A stretch of DNA of 35,780 nucleotides from Cellulomonas aerilata (GTDB lineage: Bacteria; Actinomycetota; Actinomycetes; Actinomycetales; Cellulomonadaceae): assembly GCF_007991755.1 (NCBI RefSeq), contig NZ_BJYY01000006.1, positions 1 to 35,780 of the forward strand, read 5' to 3'. How positions within the stretch are numbered: position 1 is the stretch's first letter; each line of letters opens with the position of its first letter. Positions 15,706 through 23,500 of the stretch are shown piece by piece. A program made the translations under genes and the position numbers. The notes beneath the pieces are model-generated. The model made no database searches and was not told where the DNA came from. It was given only the letters and a program-made list of their open reading frames with translations.

Positions 15706-16014
15706 ATGCCCTCCAGTCAGTTCACCCCGGTGTGGGACGCCCTCTCACCCGAGCTCCGGTGGGCGCTCCTCCAGCACCCGTCCCGGCCACTCGCCTTCGA
15801 GCACGTCGACGAGCTCGTGTCGGCCGGCGGGCGGCACGCCCATGCGGTGTGGTTCGACTCCCGGCCCGGTCACCCGAGGCAGTGGGCCACCTCGTGGCAG
15901 TTCCGTCGGTTCGTCGAGCAGCACCGTGACGCGGAGCAGGCCGCTCGGGCGGCGCGTGAGCGTCCCTGGTTCGGCGGGCGCACGCGCGGGCGACTGCCGC
16001 TGCTGCCGGGCTAG
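15706..16014 (+). CDS. Hypothetical protein, 102 residues
   Basis: Unrecognised small soluble protein. It has an aromatic N-terminal half (TPVWDALSPELRWALLQHPSRP, FEHVDELVSAGG), a Trp-rich middle (AVWFDSRPG, WATSWQFRRFVEQH) and a basic tail (RPWFGGRTRGRLPLLPG). No signal peptide, no membrane segment, no cysteines, so not a zinc protein. Third codon positions are strongly G/C. The start is supported by a TAGCGT box 5 nt upstream. It sits between the MEDS pair and an APH-like kinase with separate promoters on both sides, so an operon is unlikely. Confidence 0.7.
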   Translation: MPSSQFTPVWDALSPELRWALLQHPSRPLAFEHVDELVSAGGRHAHAVWFDSRPGHPRQWATSWQFRRFVEQHRDAEQAARAARERPWFGGRTRGRLPLLPG

Positions 16015-16038
16015 GGCCGTTGCGGGGGTGCGTCCCGG

Positions 16039-16044
16039 TAGCGT
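16039..16044 (+). promoter_or_regulatory. -10 element of leaderless promoter for the APH-like gene
   Basis: TAGCGT followed by 7 nt (CCCGCCG) and ATG 16052. It lies directly after the stop of the preceding small gene. Confidence 0.58.
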
Positions 16045-16051
16045 CCCGCCG

Positions 16052-16933
16052 ATGGGTCCCGACCGCGTCGACGAGTCCCGCATCGACGCGACGCTCGTCC
16101 GCACGCTCCTCGCCGAGCAGTTCCCGGCCTGGCGCGACCGGCCCCTGCGACCCGTGAGCCCTGGCGGCGACGACCACCGGATGTTCCGGCTCGGGGACGA
16201 CCTGAGCGTGCGGCTCCCGAGCGCACCCGGCTCCGTCCCGCAGGTGGTCAAGGAGCAGACGTGGCTGCCTCGGCTCGCCCCGGCCGTCCCGCTGCCGGTG
16301 CCCGCCGTGCTCGGGGTGGGGCGCCCGTCGGCCCACTTCGGCGCGCCGTGGTCGGTGTACGGGTGGCTCGAGGGCCGGCCGGCCTCGTCGGTCGACGTCG
16401 AGGACCCCGTGCGCCTGGCCGAGGACCTCGCGGCGTTCCTCGTGGCGCTGCGCGCGGTCGACCCGGCCGGCGGACCGGGTCCCGGCCCCCACAGCGCCTA
16501 CCGCGGCGGTCCGCTGGACCACTGGGACGAGGAGGTGCACGACCTGCTGCACCGGGTGCACGGGCGCGAACGGGACCATGCGGCGGGGCTGTGGCGGGAC
16601 GCGCTCGCGGTGCCCTTCGTCGGGACGCCGCGGTGGTTCCACGGCGACGTGTCGACGAACAACCTGCTGGTCCGCGACGGCGTCCTCGCAGCGGTCCTCG
16701 ACTTCGGCTGCTCCGGGGTCGGCGACCCGGCGTGCGACACCGTCCTGCTCTGGACACGACTGCACGGCCGGGCCCGCGAGGCGTTCCGGGAGGGGCTGGG
16801 GCTCGACGAGGCGACGTGGGCGCGCGGCCGCGGGTGGGCGCTGTGGAAGGCGCTCATCATGATCACGAACAAGCCGCCGGGGCAGGCCGAGCTCGCGCGG
16901 CACGTCCTGAACGAGCTGTTCGCCGGCGTCTGA
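16052..16933 (+). CDS. Aminoglycoside phosphotransferase (APH) family kinase
   Basis: 293-residue ATP-dependent small-molecule kinase of the APH/choline-kinase-like fold. Seen: the N-lobe stretch GGDDHRMFRLGDDLSVRLP (Gly-rich loop followed by the nucleotide-binding strand), VPVP hinge-side residues, the Brenner motif WFHGDVSTNNLLV (His197, Asp199, Asn204) and the metal-binding VLDFGCSGVGDPACD (Asp217). Members phosphorylate aminoglycosides, macrolides, homoserine-like or sugar substrates, and most chromosomal ones are not resistance genes; this one closely resembles the generic actinomycete group annotated only as phosphotransferase. Substrate unknown. Leaderless start supported by TAGCGT 7 nt upstream. 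Confidence 0.9.
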   Translation: MGPDRVDESRIDATLVRTLLAEQFPAWRDRPLRPVSPGGDDHRMFRLGDDLSVRLPSAPGSVPQVVKEQTWLPRLAPAVPLPVPAVLGVGRPSAHFGAPWSVYGWLEGRPASSVDVEDPVRLAEDLAAFLVALRAVDPAGGPGPGPHSAYRGGPLDHWDEEVHDLLHRVHGRERDHAAGLWRDALAVPFVGTPRWFHGDVSTNNLLVRDGVLAAVLDFGCSGVGDPACDTVLLWTRLHGRAREAFREGLGLDEATWARGRGWALWKALIMITNKPPGQAELARHVLNELFAGV

Positions 16934-16955
16934 CGCCGCCCGCACCGCGCGTCAG
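16930..16955 (+). terminator. Stem-loop at the end of the APH-like gene
   Basis: 7-bp inverted repeat CTGACGC / GCGTCAG with a 12-nt loop, overlapping the stop codon. Weak, no U tract; may be a terminator. Confidence 0.35.
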
Positions 16956-17028
16956 CCGTGGGTGCGACCGGCTCCGTGCGCGGCGCTGGTGCGGGTCGGG
17001 CACCTAGCCGCCGCCGGCGGGGCGGGGC

Positions 17029-17034
17029 TACGGT
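17029..17034 (+). promoter_or_regulatory. -10 element before the two-TM-region protein gene
   Basis: TACGGT at 17029-17034; a transcription start near 17041 would leave a short leader of about 20 nt carrying the purine-rich GAAGGGCGG before ATG 17061. This one therefore looks leadered, unlike several neighbours. Confidence 0.4.
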
Positions 17035-17060
17035 CCGAGCACAGCGAAGGGCGGACACCC

Positions 17061-17609
17061 ATGTCGACCAGCGCGGCCCCGCAGCACCCCCGGCCCGGCA
17101 CTCAGCCGGCGGCAGGCCTCCCTCCGCCGCCCGCGCACGGGACCTGGGTGCCCGTGTACACCGCCGACGAGGTGCGAGCCCACGTCAGGCGGTGGACGGC
17201 GGCGGCCTGGTGGCTCGCCGGCGGCGCGATCGCGCTGACCGTCGCGTTCACCGCCGTGCTCGCGGACGCCGGCGAGCAGACCGACCCCGTCGGCATCCTG
17301 GCCATCGGGAGCGCCGTCGTCGGCGGTCTGCTCCTGCTCGGGATCGGGATCGGGATGCTGCACGGCGAGGCGCTGCGCGCGCACGCCGTCGGGCACGACC
17401 CGACCGGTGCCGCGGGACAGGAGCCCGCCGGCGACACCGGCACGGTCGTCCAGGGTCTGCCGCACGGGCTGGGTGGGCTGACGGCCGCGCGGACGCTCGT
17501 GCTCGCCGGCGCGGCCCTGCTCGCGACGGCGGCGATCTCCGGCGGGATCGGTCTGGCCGGCGCGGACGAGACGCAGGACCGGCCGGCCACCACCCGGACA
17601 CCTGGGTGA
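17061..17609 (+). CDS. Predicted membrane protein, 182 residues
   Basis: Unrecognised. A Pro-rich cytosolic N-terminus (residues 1-28) with a TWVPVYTADEVRAHVRRW segment is followed by three hydrophobic helices: about 45-66 (AAWWLAGGAIALTVAFTAVL), 76-98 (GILAIGSAVVGGLLLLGIGIG) and 143-165 (TAARTLVLAGAALLATAAISG). Between the second and third lies a 40-residue hydrophilic loop. No catalytic motif. Purine-rich GAAGGGCGG precedes the ATG. Third codon positions are typical of the genome. Confidence 0.8.
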   Translation: MSTSAAPQHPRPGTQPAAGLPPPPAHGTWVPVYTADEVRAHVRRWTAAAWWLAGGAIALTVAFTAVLADAGEQTDPVGILAIGSAVVGGLLLLGIGIGMLHGEALRAHAVGHDPTGAAGQEPAGDTGTVVQGLPHGLGGLTAARTLVLAGAALLATAAISGGIGLAGADETQDRPATTRTPG

Positions 17610-17684
17610 GGTTCCCGGGTCGAGCCCGGTCCCCCTGACGCGCAGGGCGCCGCCCTCCGTCCCGGCAGCGGGAGGCGATCCGTC

Positions 17685-17915
17685 CTACCGACGGCTGACG
17701 TCGTCCGGGTCGGGTGTCCGGAACGGGACGTCCTGGGGGAGGTCCACCGGCCCGTCGCTCGCGGCGCGGTCGCGCTCCTGCGACTGGGCGATGTCGGGGT
17801 CCTCGCCCTCGACGCCGAAGCCGGGAGCCGTCTGGGGTGCCCCGACGCCGGGATCGGCCGCCGCGATGGTGTCGTCGCGGTGGGCGCCGGGGAGGAACGG
17901 GTCCGTGCTGGACAT
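17685..17915 (-). CDS. Small acidic hypothetical protein, 76 residues
   Basis: Unrecognised, strongly acidic and rich in Asp, Pro, Gln and Arg (DPFLPGAHRDDTIAAADPG, EGEDPDIAQSQERDRAA, DVPFRTPDPDDVSRR). Probably disordered, with no hydrophobic segment or cysteine. Support for coding: GAAGGCGG at 7 nt before ATG 17915 and high third-position G/C. Converges on the membrane protein gene with 75 bp between; transcribed divergently from the gene at 18165. Short acidic proteins like this are common in actinomycetes and unassigned. Confidence 0.68.
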   Translation of the reverse strand: MSSTDPFLPGAHRDDTIAAADPGVGAPQTAPGFGVEGEDPDIAQSQERDRAASDGPVDLPQDVPFRTPDPDDVSRR

Positions 17916-18151
17916 GGTCGACCGCCTTCGTGAGGGAGTGCCACCGTGGCTCCGGCGACGACGAGTCCGTCCCCGTCCGGCTGCCTACGGCGTGGGCCGT
18001 GACCGGCCCTCGCCCAGCATGTGACGCCGCGGCGTCGCGCACCATCGCTCGACCCAGCCGGCGAACGGCTCGGACGCCGGCGCCCGTTCAGGCGCTCCGG
18101 CCGTTCACCGACTGTTCGCGGCCGTGACGCCGTGCCGTGAGGTCCGGCGCC

Positions 18152-18157
18152 TAGCGT
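18152..18157 (+). promoter_or_regulatory. -10 element of leaderless promoter
   Basis: TAGCGT followed by 7 nt (CCTGGAC) and ATG 18165; nearly the same string as before the PIG-L gene (TAGCGTCCTGG in both). Confidence 0.58.
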
Positions 18158-18164
18158 CCTGGAC

Positions 18165-18497
18165 ATGGCTCCTGACAGTCCGACGGCCGCCCAGCAGGCC
18201 GTGAACGTCGTGGCCGCGGTCATGGCGGGGCAGCCTCACGACGACGTGGCCGCCGCTCTGCAGGACTGGCTCGACCGCCGGGGTGCGCACATGTCCGCGA
18301 CGACCTTCCGGGTCACCGTCGAGGCCATCGTCGCGGGCAGCAGCATGGTGATCCTCGCCGCCCCCGCCCCGCACCCGGCACCCGGCCCGACGACCCGTGC
18401 CGGTCACGCGACGCATCCCCGAGCCGGGCACCAGCCGGTCGGACGTCAGGCGGTCGCTGCGGGGTTCACCAGGCCCGCGTCCCTGCCTCGCCCTTGA
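18165..18497 (+). CDS. Hypothetical protein, 110 residues
   Basis: Unrecognised. The first 60 residues look like a small helical domain (AAQQAVNVVAAVMAGQPHDDVAAALQDWLDRRG, then a strand-like TTFRVTVEAIVAG), and the last 50 are an Ala/Pro/His-rich low-complexity tail that overlaps the end of the convergent DUF427 gene by 32 bp. Start supported by TAGCGT 7 nt upstream. Because the tail lies antisense to a solid gene, the real functional part is probably only the N-terminal half. Confidence 0.6.
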   Translation: MAPDSPTAAQQAVNVVAAVMAGQPHDDVAAALQDWLDRRGAHMSATTFRVTVEAIVAGSSMVILAAPAPHPAPGPTTRAGHATHPRAGHQPVGRQAVAAGFTRPASLPRP

Positions 18498-19023
18498 AGG
18501 GACCGACCACACGGCGCGTGCGCCACCCGCCGTAGAAGTCCCCGGCCTGGGCGACGACCGGCTCGCCGTCGACGGTGCACAGCGTCATCCGGCCCGGGTA
18601 CAGCGCGACGTGCCCGACGAGCTCGGTATAGCGGGCCGCCGGCTCGGGGTAGGTCCAGGCGGCGGCACGCGCCACGACCGGCGAGCCGTCCCCGTCGCGG
18701 CCGACCACGTCGGCGTAGGTCGCCCGCCCCTTGAACTCGCACACGGTGGTCGGCGCGTCGAGCGGGACCAGGGCGCCCTCGGCGACGTCGGCGAGCGGCA
18801 GGTAGTAGGTCGGCGGGTGCGACGTCTCCAGCACCCGCAGGGCGCGCCGGGTGTCGGCGACCACGGTCGTCCCGAGCCGGACGACGACGTGCTCGCTGCT
18901 GGGCCGCACCGCGGGCGGCCGGGGGTAGTCCCACACCGACTCCTGACCGGGACCTGGCGGGACGGCGGCTCGCCCGCCGGGTGGCGGCGTACGCGGTCGC
19001 CAGGTCGGGTCGGGTGACGTCAT
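18466..19023 (-). CDS. DUF427 domain protein
   Basis: 185-residue protein. After a Pro-rich N-terminal extension (residues 1-40, with SVWDYPRPP at 29-37), a DUF427 domain covers about 41-140: EHVVVRLGTTVVADTRRALRVLETSHPPTYYLP, then CEFKGRATYADV, VARAAAWTYPEP and YTELVGHVALYPGRM. This order (VRV, the SHPPTYY and FKG-x-A-x-Y blocks, W-x-YP-x-P) is typical. The C-terminus, about 141-180, has the common GDFYGGW tail that follows the domain in actinomycetes. The molecular role of the domain is not established. TACCGT sits 6 nt before the ATG at 19023, a leaderless start; it lies back to back with the eCIS effector gene. Confidence 0.9.
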   Translation of the reverse strand: MTSPDPTWRPRTPPPGGRAAVPPGPGQESVWDYPRPPAVRPSSEHVVVRLGTTVVADTRRALRVLETSHPPTYYLPLADVAEGALVPLDAPTTVCEFKGRATYADVVGRDGDGSPVVARAAAWTYPEPAARYTELVGHVALYPGRMTLCTVDGEPVVAQAGDFYGGWRTRRVVGPFKGEAGTRAW

Positions 19024-19029
19024 GCCTCG

Positions 19030-19035
19030 ACGGTA
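19030..19035 (-). promoter_or_regulatory. -10 element of leaderless promoter for the DUF427 gene
   Basis: TACCGT then 6 nt (CGAGGC) then ATG at 19023, identical in box and spacing to the kinase gene at 4266-4271. Confidence 0.52.
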
Positions 19036-19157
19036 GCCCGCGGCGCCGGGTCACCGCGGTGCCGGGTCACCGGGCGCACACCGCACATGCCCCATCGGGC
19101 AGCCGCGGCTGCCCGGGACGTCGACCGTTCGCGCGACCACGGCACCGTCCGGTCCGT

Positions 19158-19163
19158 CAGTGT
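19158..19163 (+). promoter_or_regulatory. Candidate -10 element for the eCIS-associated effector gene
   Basis: CAGTGT followed by 6 nt (CCACCT) and ATG 19170, with no Shine-Dalgarno. The geometry is the same as for other apparent leaderless genes here. No good -35 is seen, so an activator (for example the SARP-type regulator at 23873) might be required; that is inference. Confidence 0.38.
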
Positions 19164-19169
19164 CCACCT

Positions 19170-22100
19170 ATGGTCGGCGCACGCCAGGCCGGCGACTCCA
19201 CGAGGCACGCCGTCGGCGACGCACTCGTGGACGCCAGGCGACGGGCCGGCGGGTCGGCTCCGCGCCCCGCCGTCGGGCCGCACGCCGTGCTCGCCCTGCA
19301 GCGGAGCGCCGGCAACGCCGCGGTCGGTGCGCTCATGGCGGCGAAGCTGCGCTCACCCGGGGACGCGGCCGTGCGGGAGATCGACGCGGCCCTGGTCGAG
19401 ATGCGGCGCGACGAGCCTGCCATCGACACCGTGGAGAAGGGGCTGCGGTCGGCCAGGGCGGCAGGCGTCCCGGTGGATCTCGAGGGGCCCCGACCCCCGG
19501 CAGCGGCCCTCGCCGTGACGAGGACGGGATTCGGCCCTGGGTCCGTGGCGGGCAAGAAGCCCGTACCACCGCCCAAGCCGGTGCCGCCCGTCAGCCCGCT
19601 CGGCAAGGCGGCGTCCGCCCAGCCGAGGACGCCGGCCGGCAGCAAGGGCCCAGCCCGCGGCGCGGCGCCGGTCGCGCCGGGCGGGGCGGCGCCGTCGACC
19701 GCCGCACCCGTGCCCCTCACGCCGGACAAGCTGCTCCAGCCCCCGACGCCACCGACCCCCGTCCGCCCGCAGGACGACCCCGGGTTCCGGCAGGTGACCG
19801 GCCGGCTGGCCGGCGTCGCCCAGGTCGCGAAGGCCCACCCGCCGGCAGGCGCCAAGGCGCGCGAGGCTCAGGCAGCCGCCCTGGCACCCGCGGACGACGT
19901 CGCGGGTCAGGCCAAGGCCGCCAAGCTCGACACCATGGACGCCCAGCCGGCGGGGTCGTTCGACAAGAAGGCATTCATCGCGGCCGTGAAGGCGGCCATC
20001 GAGGCGAAGTCGCCGAAGACCCTCAAGGAGGCGGACACCTACAAGGAGTCGGGCAAGGCCGGTGAGGTCAAGGGCGAGGTCAAGGGTCTGGTGACCCAGG
20101 GCAAGGGCGAGCAGACCAAGGACGTCGCCGCAGCCACCGCGGCCCCGCCGGACCAGTCCAAGGCCGTCACCAAGCCCGTCACGCCGATGGCACCCGAGCA
20201 GGCCGGACAGGTGGCGCCCGTCCCGGCAGCCGGAGCCGCCCCCAGACCCGCCCCGCCCGAGCAGACGAACCTGGCTGCCGGCAAGCACCAGGCGGACGCG
20301 GAGATGTCCGGGGCGAGGGTGTCCGAGCAGCAGCTCGCGCAGTCGAACGAGCCCGAGTTCCAAGGCGCCCTGGCGGACAAGAAGACCGCGGCGGCGCACG
20401 CGGACACGGCCCCGGCGCAGTTCCGCCAGCAGGAGGCCGCGGCGCTGCAGAGCACCTCCGCGCAGGCGGCCGCCACGACGGCGTCGGCCGTGACCGGGAT
20501 GCACGGCTCCAAGGGCGCCGCCCTGGCCGCGCTGGTCGCCGACAAGGGGAAGGCGAAGTCCAAGGACGAGACCAGGCGCGCCGAGGTGACCGCGAAGGTG
20601 CAGAGCATCTTCGCGGCCACCGAGGCGGAGGTGAAGAAGATCCTCGACGGGATCGACCCGAAGGTGGAGGCCGAGTTCGAGCGTGGCGAGGCAGCCGCCC
20701 GCGCCGCATTCGAGTCCTACGTCGCGGCGAAGATGTCCGCGTACAAGAAGGACCGCTACGGCGGCTGGTTGGGCGGCCTGCGCTGGGCCAAGGACAAGCT
20801 GCTCGGGATGCCGTCCGCCGTGGACGAGTTCTACGCCGCCGGCCGCGAGCTGTACCTCAAGCAGATGGACGGCGTGATCTCGAAGGTCGCCGACATCGTC
20901 GGGGCCGACCTGAACGCCGCCAAGCGCCGCATCGCGACCGGCAAGGCGGAGATCGCCACCTATGTCAAGGGACTGCCGGCGAACCTGCAGAAGGTGGGGT
21001 CCGAGGCGACGAAGGAGATCGGCGACAGGTTCGCGCAGCTGGAGAGCGACGTCGCCGCCAAGCAGGACTCGGTGGTCGAGACCCTGGCCACGAAGTACAC
21101 CGAGGCCCGCAAGGGGCTCGACGAGCGCATCGAGGCGCTCCAGGCGGAGAACAAGGGCTTGGTCGACAAGGCGATCGGGGCGATCAAGGCCGTCATCAAC
21201 ACGATCCGCGAGCTCGCCGGGATGTTGCGAGACGTGCTCTCCCGGGCCGCCGGCGTCGTCGGCGACATCATCAAGAACCCGATCGGCTTCCTGAGCAACC
21301 TGGTGGCGGGCGTCAAGGGCGGGATCCTCAAGTTCAAGGACAACATCGTCGACCACCTGCGCAAGGGCCTGATGGGCTGGCTGTTCGGCGCCCTCGCCGA
21401 GGGCGGGATCGAGCTGCCCGACACGTTCGACGTCAAGGGCATCATCAAGCTGCTCGCCTCGATTTTCGGCCTCACCTGGGCCAACATCCGCAACCGCCTG
21501 GTCAAGCAGATCGGCGAGAAGGCGATGTCCGCCGTCGAGAAGGGCGTGACGATCTTCCAGGTGATCGCCTCGCAGGGCGTCGCGGGGCTGTGGCAGATGC
21601 TGCTGGAGAAGCTCGGCAACATCAAGGACATGATCCTGGAGCAGGTGAAGGACTTCGTCATCACGAAGATCATCACGGCGGGGATCACCTGGCTGATCGG
21701 CCTGCTCAACCCCGCTGCCGCGTTCATCAAGGCCTGCAAGCTGATCTACGACGTCGTGATGTTCTTCGTGACCAATGCCGGCCGCATCATGAAGTTCGTC
21801 AACACGATCATCGACTCGGTGGCCGACATCGTCCGCGGCAACGTCGGCAGCGTCGTGGACAAGATCAACGACGTGCTCGGTCAGATGGTCCCGCTGGTCA
21901 TCGGCTTCCTGGCAAGCGCCATCGGCCTCGGCGGCATCGGCGCCAAGATCCGCCAGATCATCGAGACCCTGCAGAAGCCGGTCAACCGGGCGCTGGACTT
22001 CGTGATCAAGACCGGCCTCAAGCTGGCCGGGCCGATCATCCGGGGGCTCAAGGGCATCGGCGGGAAGGTGAAAGCGAAGATCGCGGCGGGGAAGGCATGG

Positions 22101-23126
22101 GTGAAGGGGAAGGTGGATGCCGGAAAATCGAAGCTTCGGAGCCTTGCGAGTGTGCTTCCTGGTCGGCTCCTGTTCCGTGCGGGCGGCGAATCGCATCAGG
22201 TCTGGATCGACGCCGCGAAAGCACCACGTGTCATGGTGGCAAGTGCTCCCACCGAAGCAACGGTGCTTCTGGACCACTATGCTAGCAAGGTTGCAGAGTT
22301 TCCTAGCGCAACCGAGAAGGATTCACGCGCCAAACGACAGTTGGTCGGCCACGTCGAGACTGCCCGCAATCGGCTCGCCAACGTCCAGAAAGATGTAGCG
22401 CTGCTGAATGACGTCCGCGCACTGACGGCGAGGACCGACCTGACGCGTAAGCAGGCGCTTCTCGGAGAGAGCCTCGCGCTCATATTCGAGGCGGTGCACA
22501 AAAATCAGATGAAGCTGGCTGGGCAGGTGCCGAAGTACACAACGCCGGGACTCAACAAATCGGGCGGCTCAGTGAAGTGCGTCGCCACGTTCGTTGTCGA
22601 TTGTGCTCCTGGTGAACGGGCTTATCCGCACGGTCCAGGAGGCGCTCCAGTCGGCACGGCTGGTGCAGCCGCCGCATTGAAGGGGCGAGTTGGCGAAGCA
22701 CATCCGATAGAGGCCTCGGACAGCCGCACGACGGGCCAGGTAGGAGGCTTTGTGATCGGCGGATCGAAGGCGCCGGTGCGCGACGACGACGCACAACATA
22801 CCGAGCAGCGAGCTGAACTGGTCACCAGGTCTACAGGCGACGAGACCCCTGACACGCACGCGGAGGCGCGGCTCCTGGCGCAGGTCGAACGCATGATCAT
22901 TCAAGATGCGGGATGGAAGCACCGCGTTCGCACCATCGAGGTCAACCTGTCGCACAGCCCGTGCCCGGGATGCGCCGATCGGCTTCTCGAGCTCCACAAG
23001 CTGCTCAAGCACGACGGCATCCGGTTGGCCGTCCTGCAATGGGGCAAGCGCTACGACGGCAAATACCCGACCGACCCGGCAGACATCCCTCGGTTGCGTG
23101 GGCGGTACAAGGTCATCGGCCCGTGA
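19170..23126 (+). CDS. Giant eCIS-associated effector with C-terminal cytidine-deaminase-like toxin domain
   Basis: 1318 residues in four zones. (1) Residues 1-60 hold LQRSAGNAAVGAL (43-55), a motif I know from proteins linked to contractile injection systems. (2) About 60-460 is Pro/Ala/Lys-rich and disordered. (3) About 480-1000 is a long helical trunk with hydrophobic runs (LPDTFDVKGIIKLLASIFGLTW in parts, AGITWLIGLLNPAAAFIKA, VIGFLASAIGLGGIG), a module that recurs in giant eCIS-linked proteins with variable ends. (4) After LLFRAGGESHQVWID and MVASAPTE comes the tip: H1230-A-E1232 and P1264-C1265-P-G-C1268, in SHSPCPGCADRL, the zinc-binding signature of cytidine deaminases. The tip likely deaminates a nucleic acid base or nucleotide in a target cell. 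It lies beside eCIS genes. ATG 19170 is preferred over upstream in-frame starts that overlap the DUF427 promoter. Confidence 0.85.
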   Translation: MVGARQAGDSTRHAVGDALVDARRRAGGSAPRPAVGPHAVLALQRSAGNAAVGALMAAKLRSPGDAAVREIDAALVEMRRDEPAIDTVEKGLRSARAAGVPVDLEGPRPPAAALAVTRTGFGPGSVAGKKPVPPPKPVPPVSPLGKAASAQPRTPAGSKGPARGAAPVAPGGAAPSTAAPVPLTPDKLLQPPTPPTPVRPQDDPGFRQVTGRLAGVAQVAKAHPPAGAKAREAQAAALAPADDVAGQAKAAKLDTMDAQPAGSFDKKAFIAAVKAAIEAKSPKTLKEADTYKESGKAGEVKGEVKGLVTQGKGEQTKDVAAATAAPPDQSKAVTKPVTPMAPEQAGQVAPVPAAGAAPRPAPPEQTNLAAGKHQADAEMSGARVSEQQLAQSNEPEFQGALADKKTAAAHADTAPAQFRQQEAAALQSTSAQAAATTASAVTGMHGSKGAALAALVADKGKAKSKDETRRAEVTAKVQSIFAATEAEVKKILDGIDPKVEAEFERGEAAARAAFESYVAAKMSAYKKDRYGGWLGGLRWAKDKLLGMPSAVDEFYAAGRELYLKQMDGVISKVADIVGADLNAAKRRIATGKAEIATYVKGLPANLQKVGSEATKEIGDRFAQLESDVAAKQDSVVETLATKYTEARKGLDERIEALQAENKGLVDKAIGAIKAVINTIRELAGMLRDVLSRAAGVVGDIIKNPIGFLSNLVAGVKGGILKFKDNIVDHLRKGLMGWLFGALAEGGIELPDTFDVKGIIKLLASIFGLTWANIRNRLVKQIGEKAMSAVEKGVTIFQVIASQGVAGLWQMLLEKLGNIKDMILEQVKDFVITKIITAGITWLIGLLNPAAAFIKACKLIYDVVMFFVTNAGRIMKFVNTIIDSVADIVRGNVGSVVDKINDVLGQMVPLVIGFLASAIGLGGIGAKIRQIIETLQKPVNRALDFVIKTGLKLAGPIIRGLKGIGGKVKAKIAAGKAWVKGKVDAGKSKLRSLASVLPGRLLFRAGGESHQVWIDAAKAPRVMVASAPTEATVLLDHYASKVAEFPSATEKDSRAKRQLVGHVETARNRLANVQKDVALLNDVRALTARTDLTRKQALLGESLALIFEAVHKNQMKLAGQVPKYTTPGLNKSGGSVKCVATFVVDCAPGERAYPHGPGGAPVGTAGAAAALKGRVGEAHPIEASDSRTTGQVGGFVIGGSKAPVRDDDAQHTEQRAELVTRSTGDETPDTHAEARLLAQVERMIIQDAGWKHRVRTIEVNLSHSPCPGCADRLLELHKLLKHDGIRLAVLQWGKRYDGKYPTDPADIPRLRGRYKVIGP

Positions 23127-23323
23127 GTCTCGGAGGGCCGCAGGTGTCGCTGCTCCCACCTGCTTGCTTGCGGGGCAACGCATTCGGCATCGCAGCTCAG
23201 CAGCACTCGAGCTGTCGATAGGCCGGACGGCACGGTGGTCCGTTGGCAAGCGCGCCCACGGAGTGAAGGCAGCGCCAAAAGCTTCTTCTCCGTACGCGCC
23301 TCGACCCAGAGTCAGGTCGCCAC

Positions 23324-23460
23324 CGCCTCCTCGGCGCCGGCGGGGCAGGTGTAGGCCCCGACCTCCATGTCCCGGAGCTCCGTGGGAACGGATTGGGAGA
23401 TCCGCTGCGCCCCAGCGCGAGGACTACACGCACCGAATGACTCGGCGGTCCACGAGCTCG
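23324..23460 (-). pseudogene. Possible 3' remnant of a gene
   Basis: On the minus strand an open frame that begins after a stop near 23461 reads through ESFGACSPRAGAQ, RISQSVPTELRDMEVG and AYTCPAGAEEAVAT before a TGA at 23324. The second half looks protein-like in codon use, with C and G at most third positions, but there is no start with an RBS; the only ATG leaves 18 residues. This could be the tail of a displaced toxin or immunity gene. Family not recognised. Confidence 0.25.
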
Positions 23461-23500
23461 ATCACTCGTCGGCCGCGTCGAACGGAGGCACCGTGGCCCG

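Noticed and set aside
16052-16933. APH-family gene as an antibiotic-resistance determinant
   Set aside because: Only general kinase motifs are present, the composition is that of the genome and there is no mobile element; most chromosomal members are not resistance genes.
19353-22277. 974-codon open frame antisense to the effector
   Set aside because: High-GC genes with G/C third positions produce long antisense frames. The plus strand has clear domains, codon periodicity and a zinc signature; the antisense product is low-complexity and matches no family.
22569-23249. Minus-strand frame over the effector tip as an immunity gene candidate
   Set aside because: It is fully antisense to the deaminase motifs and lacks an RBS; coding on both strands here is improbable.
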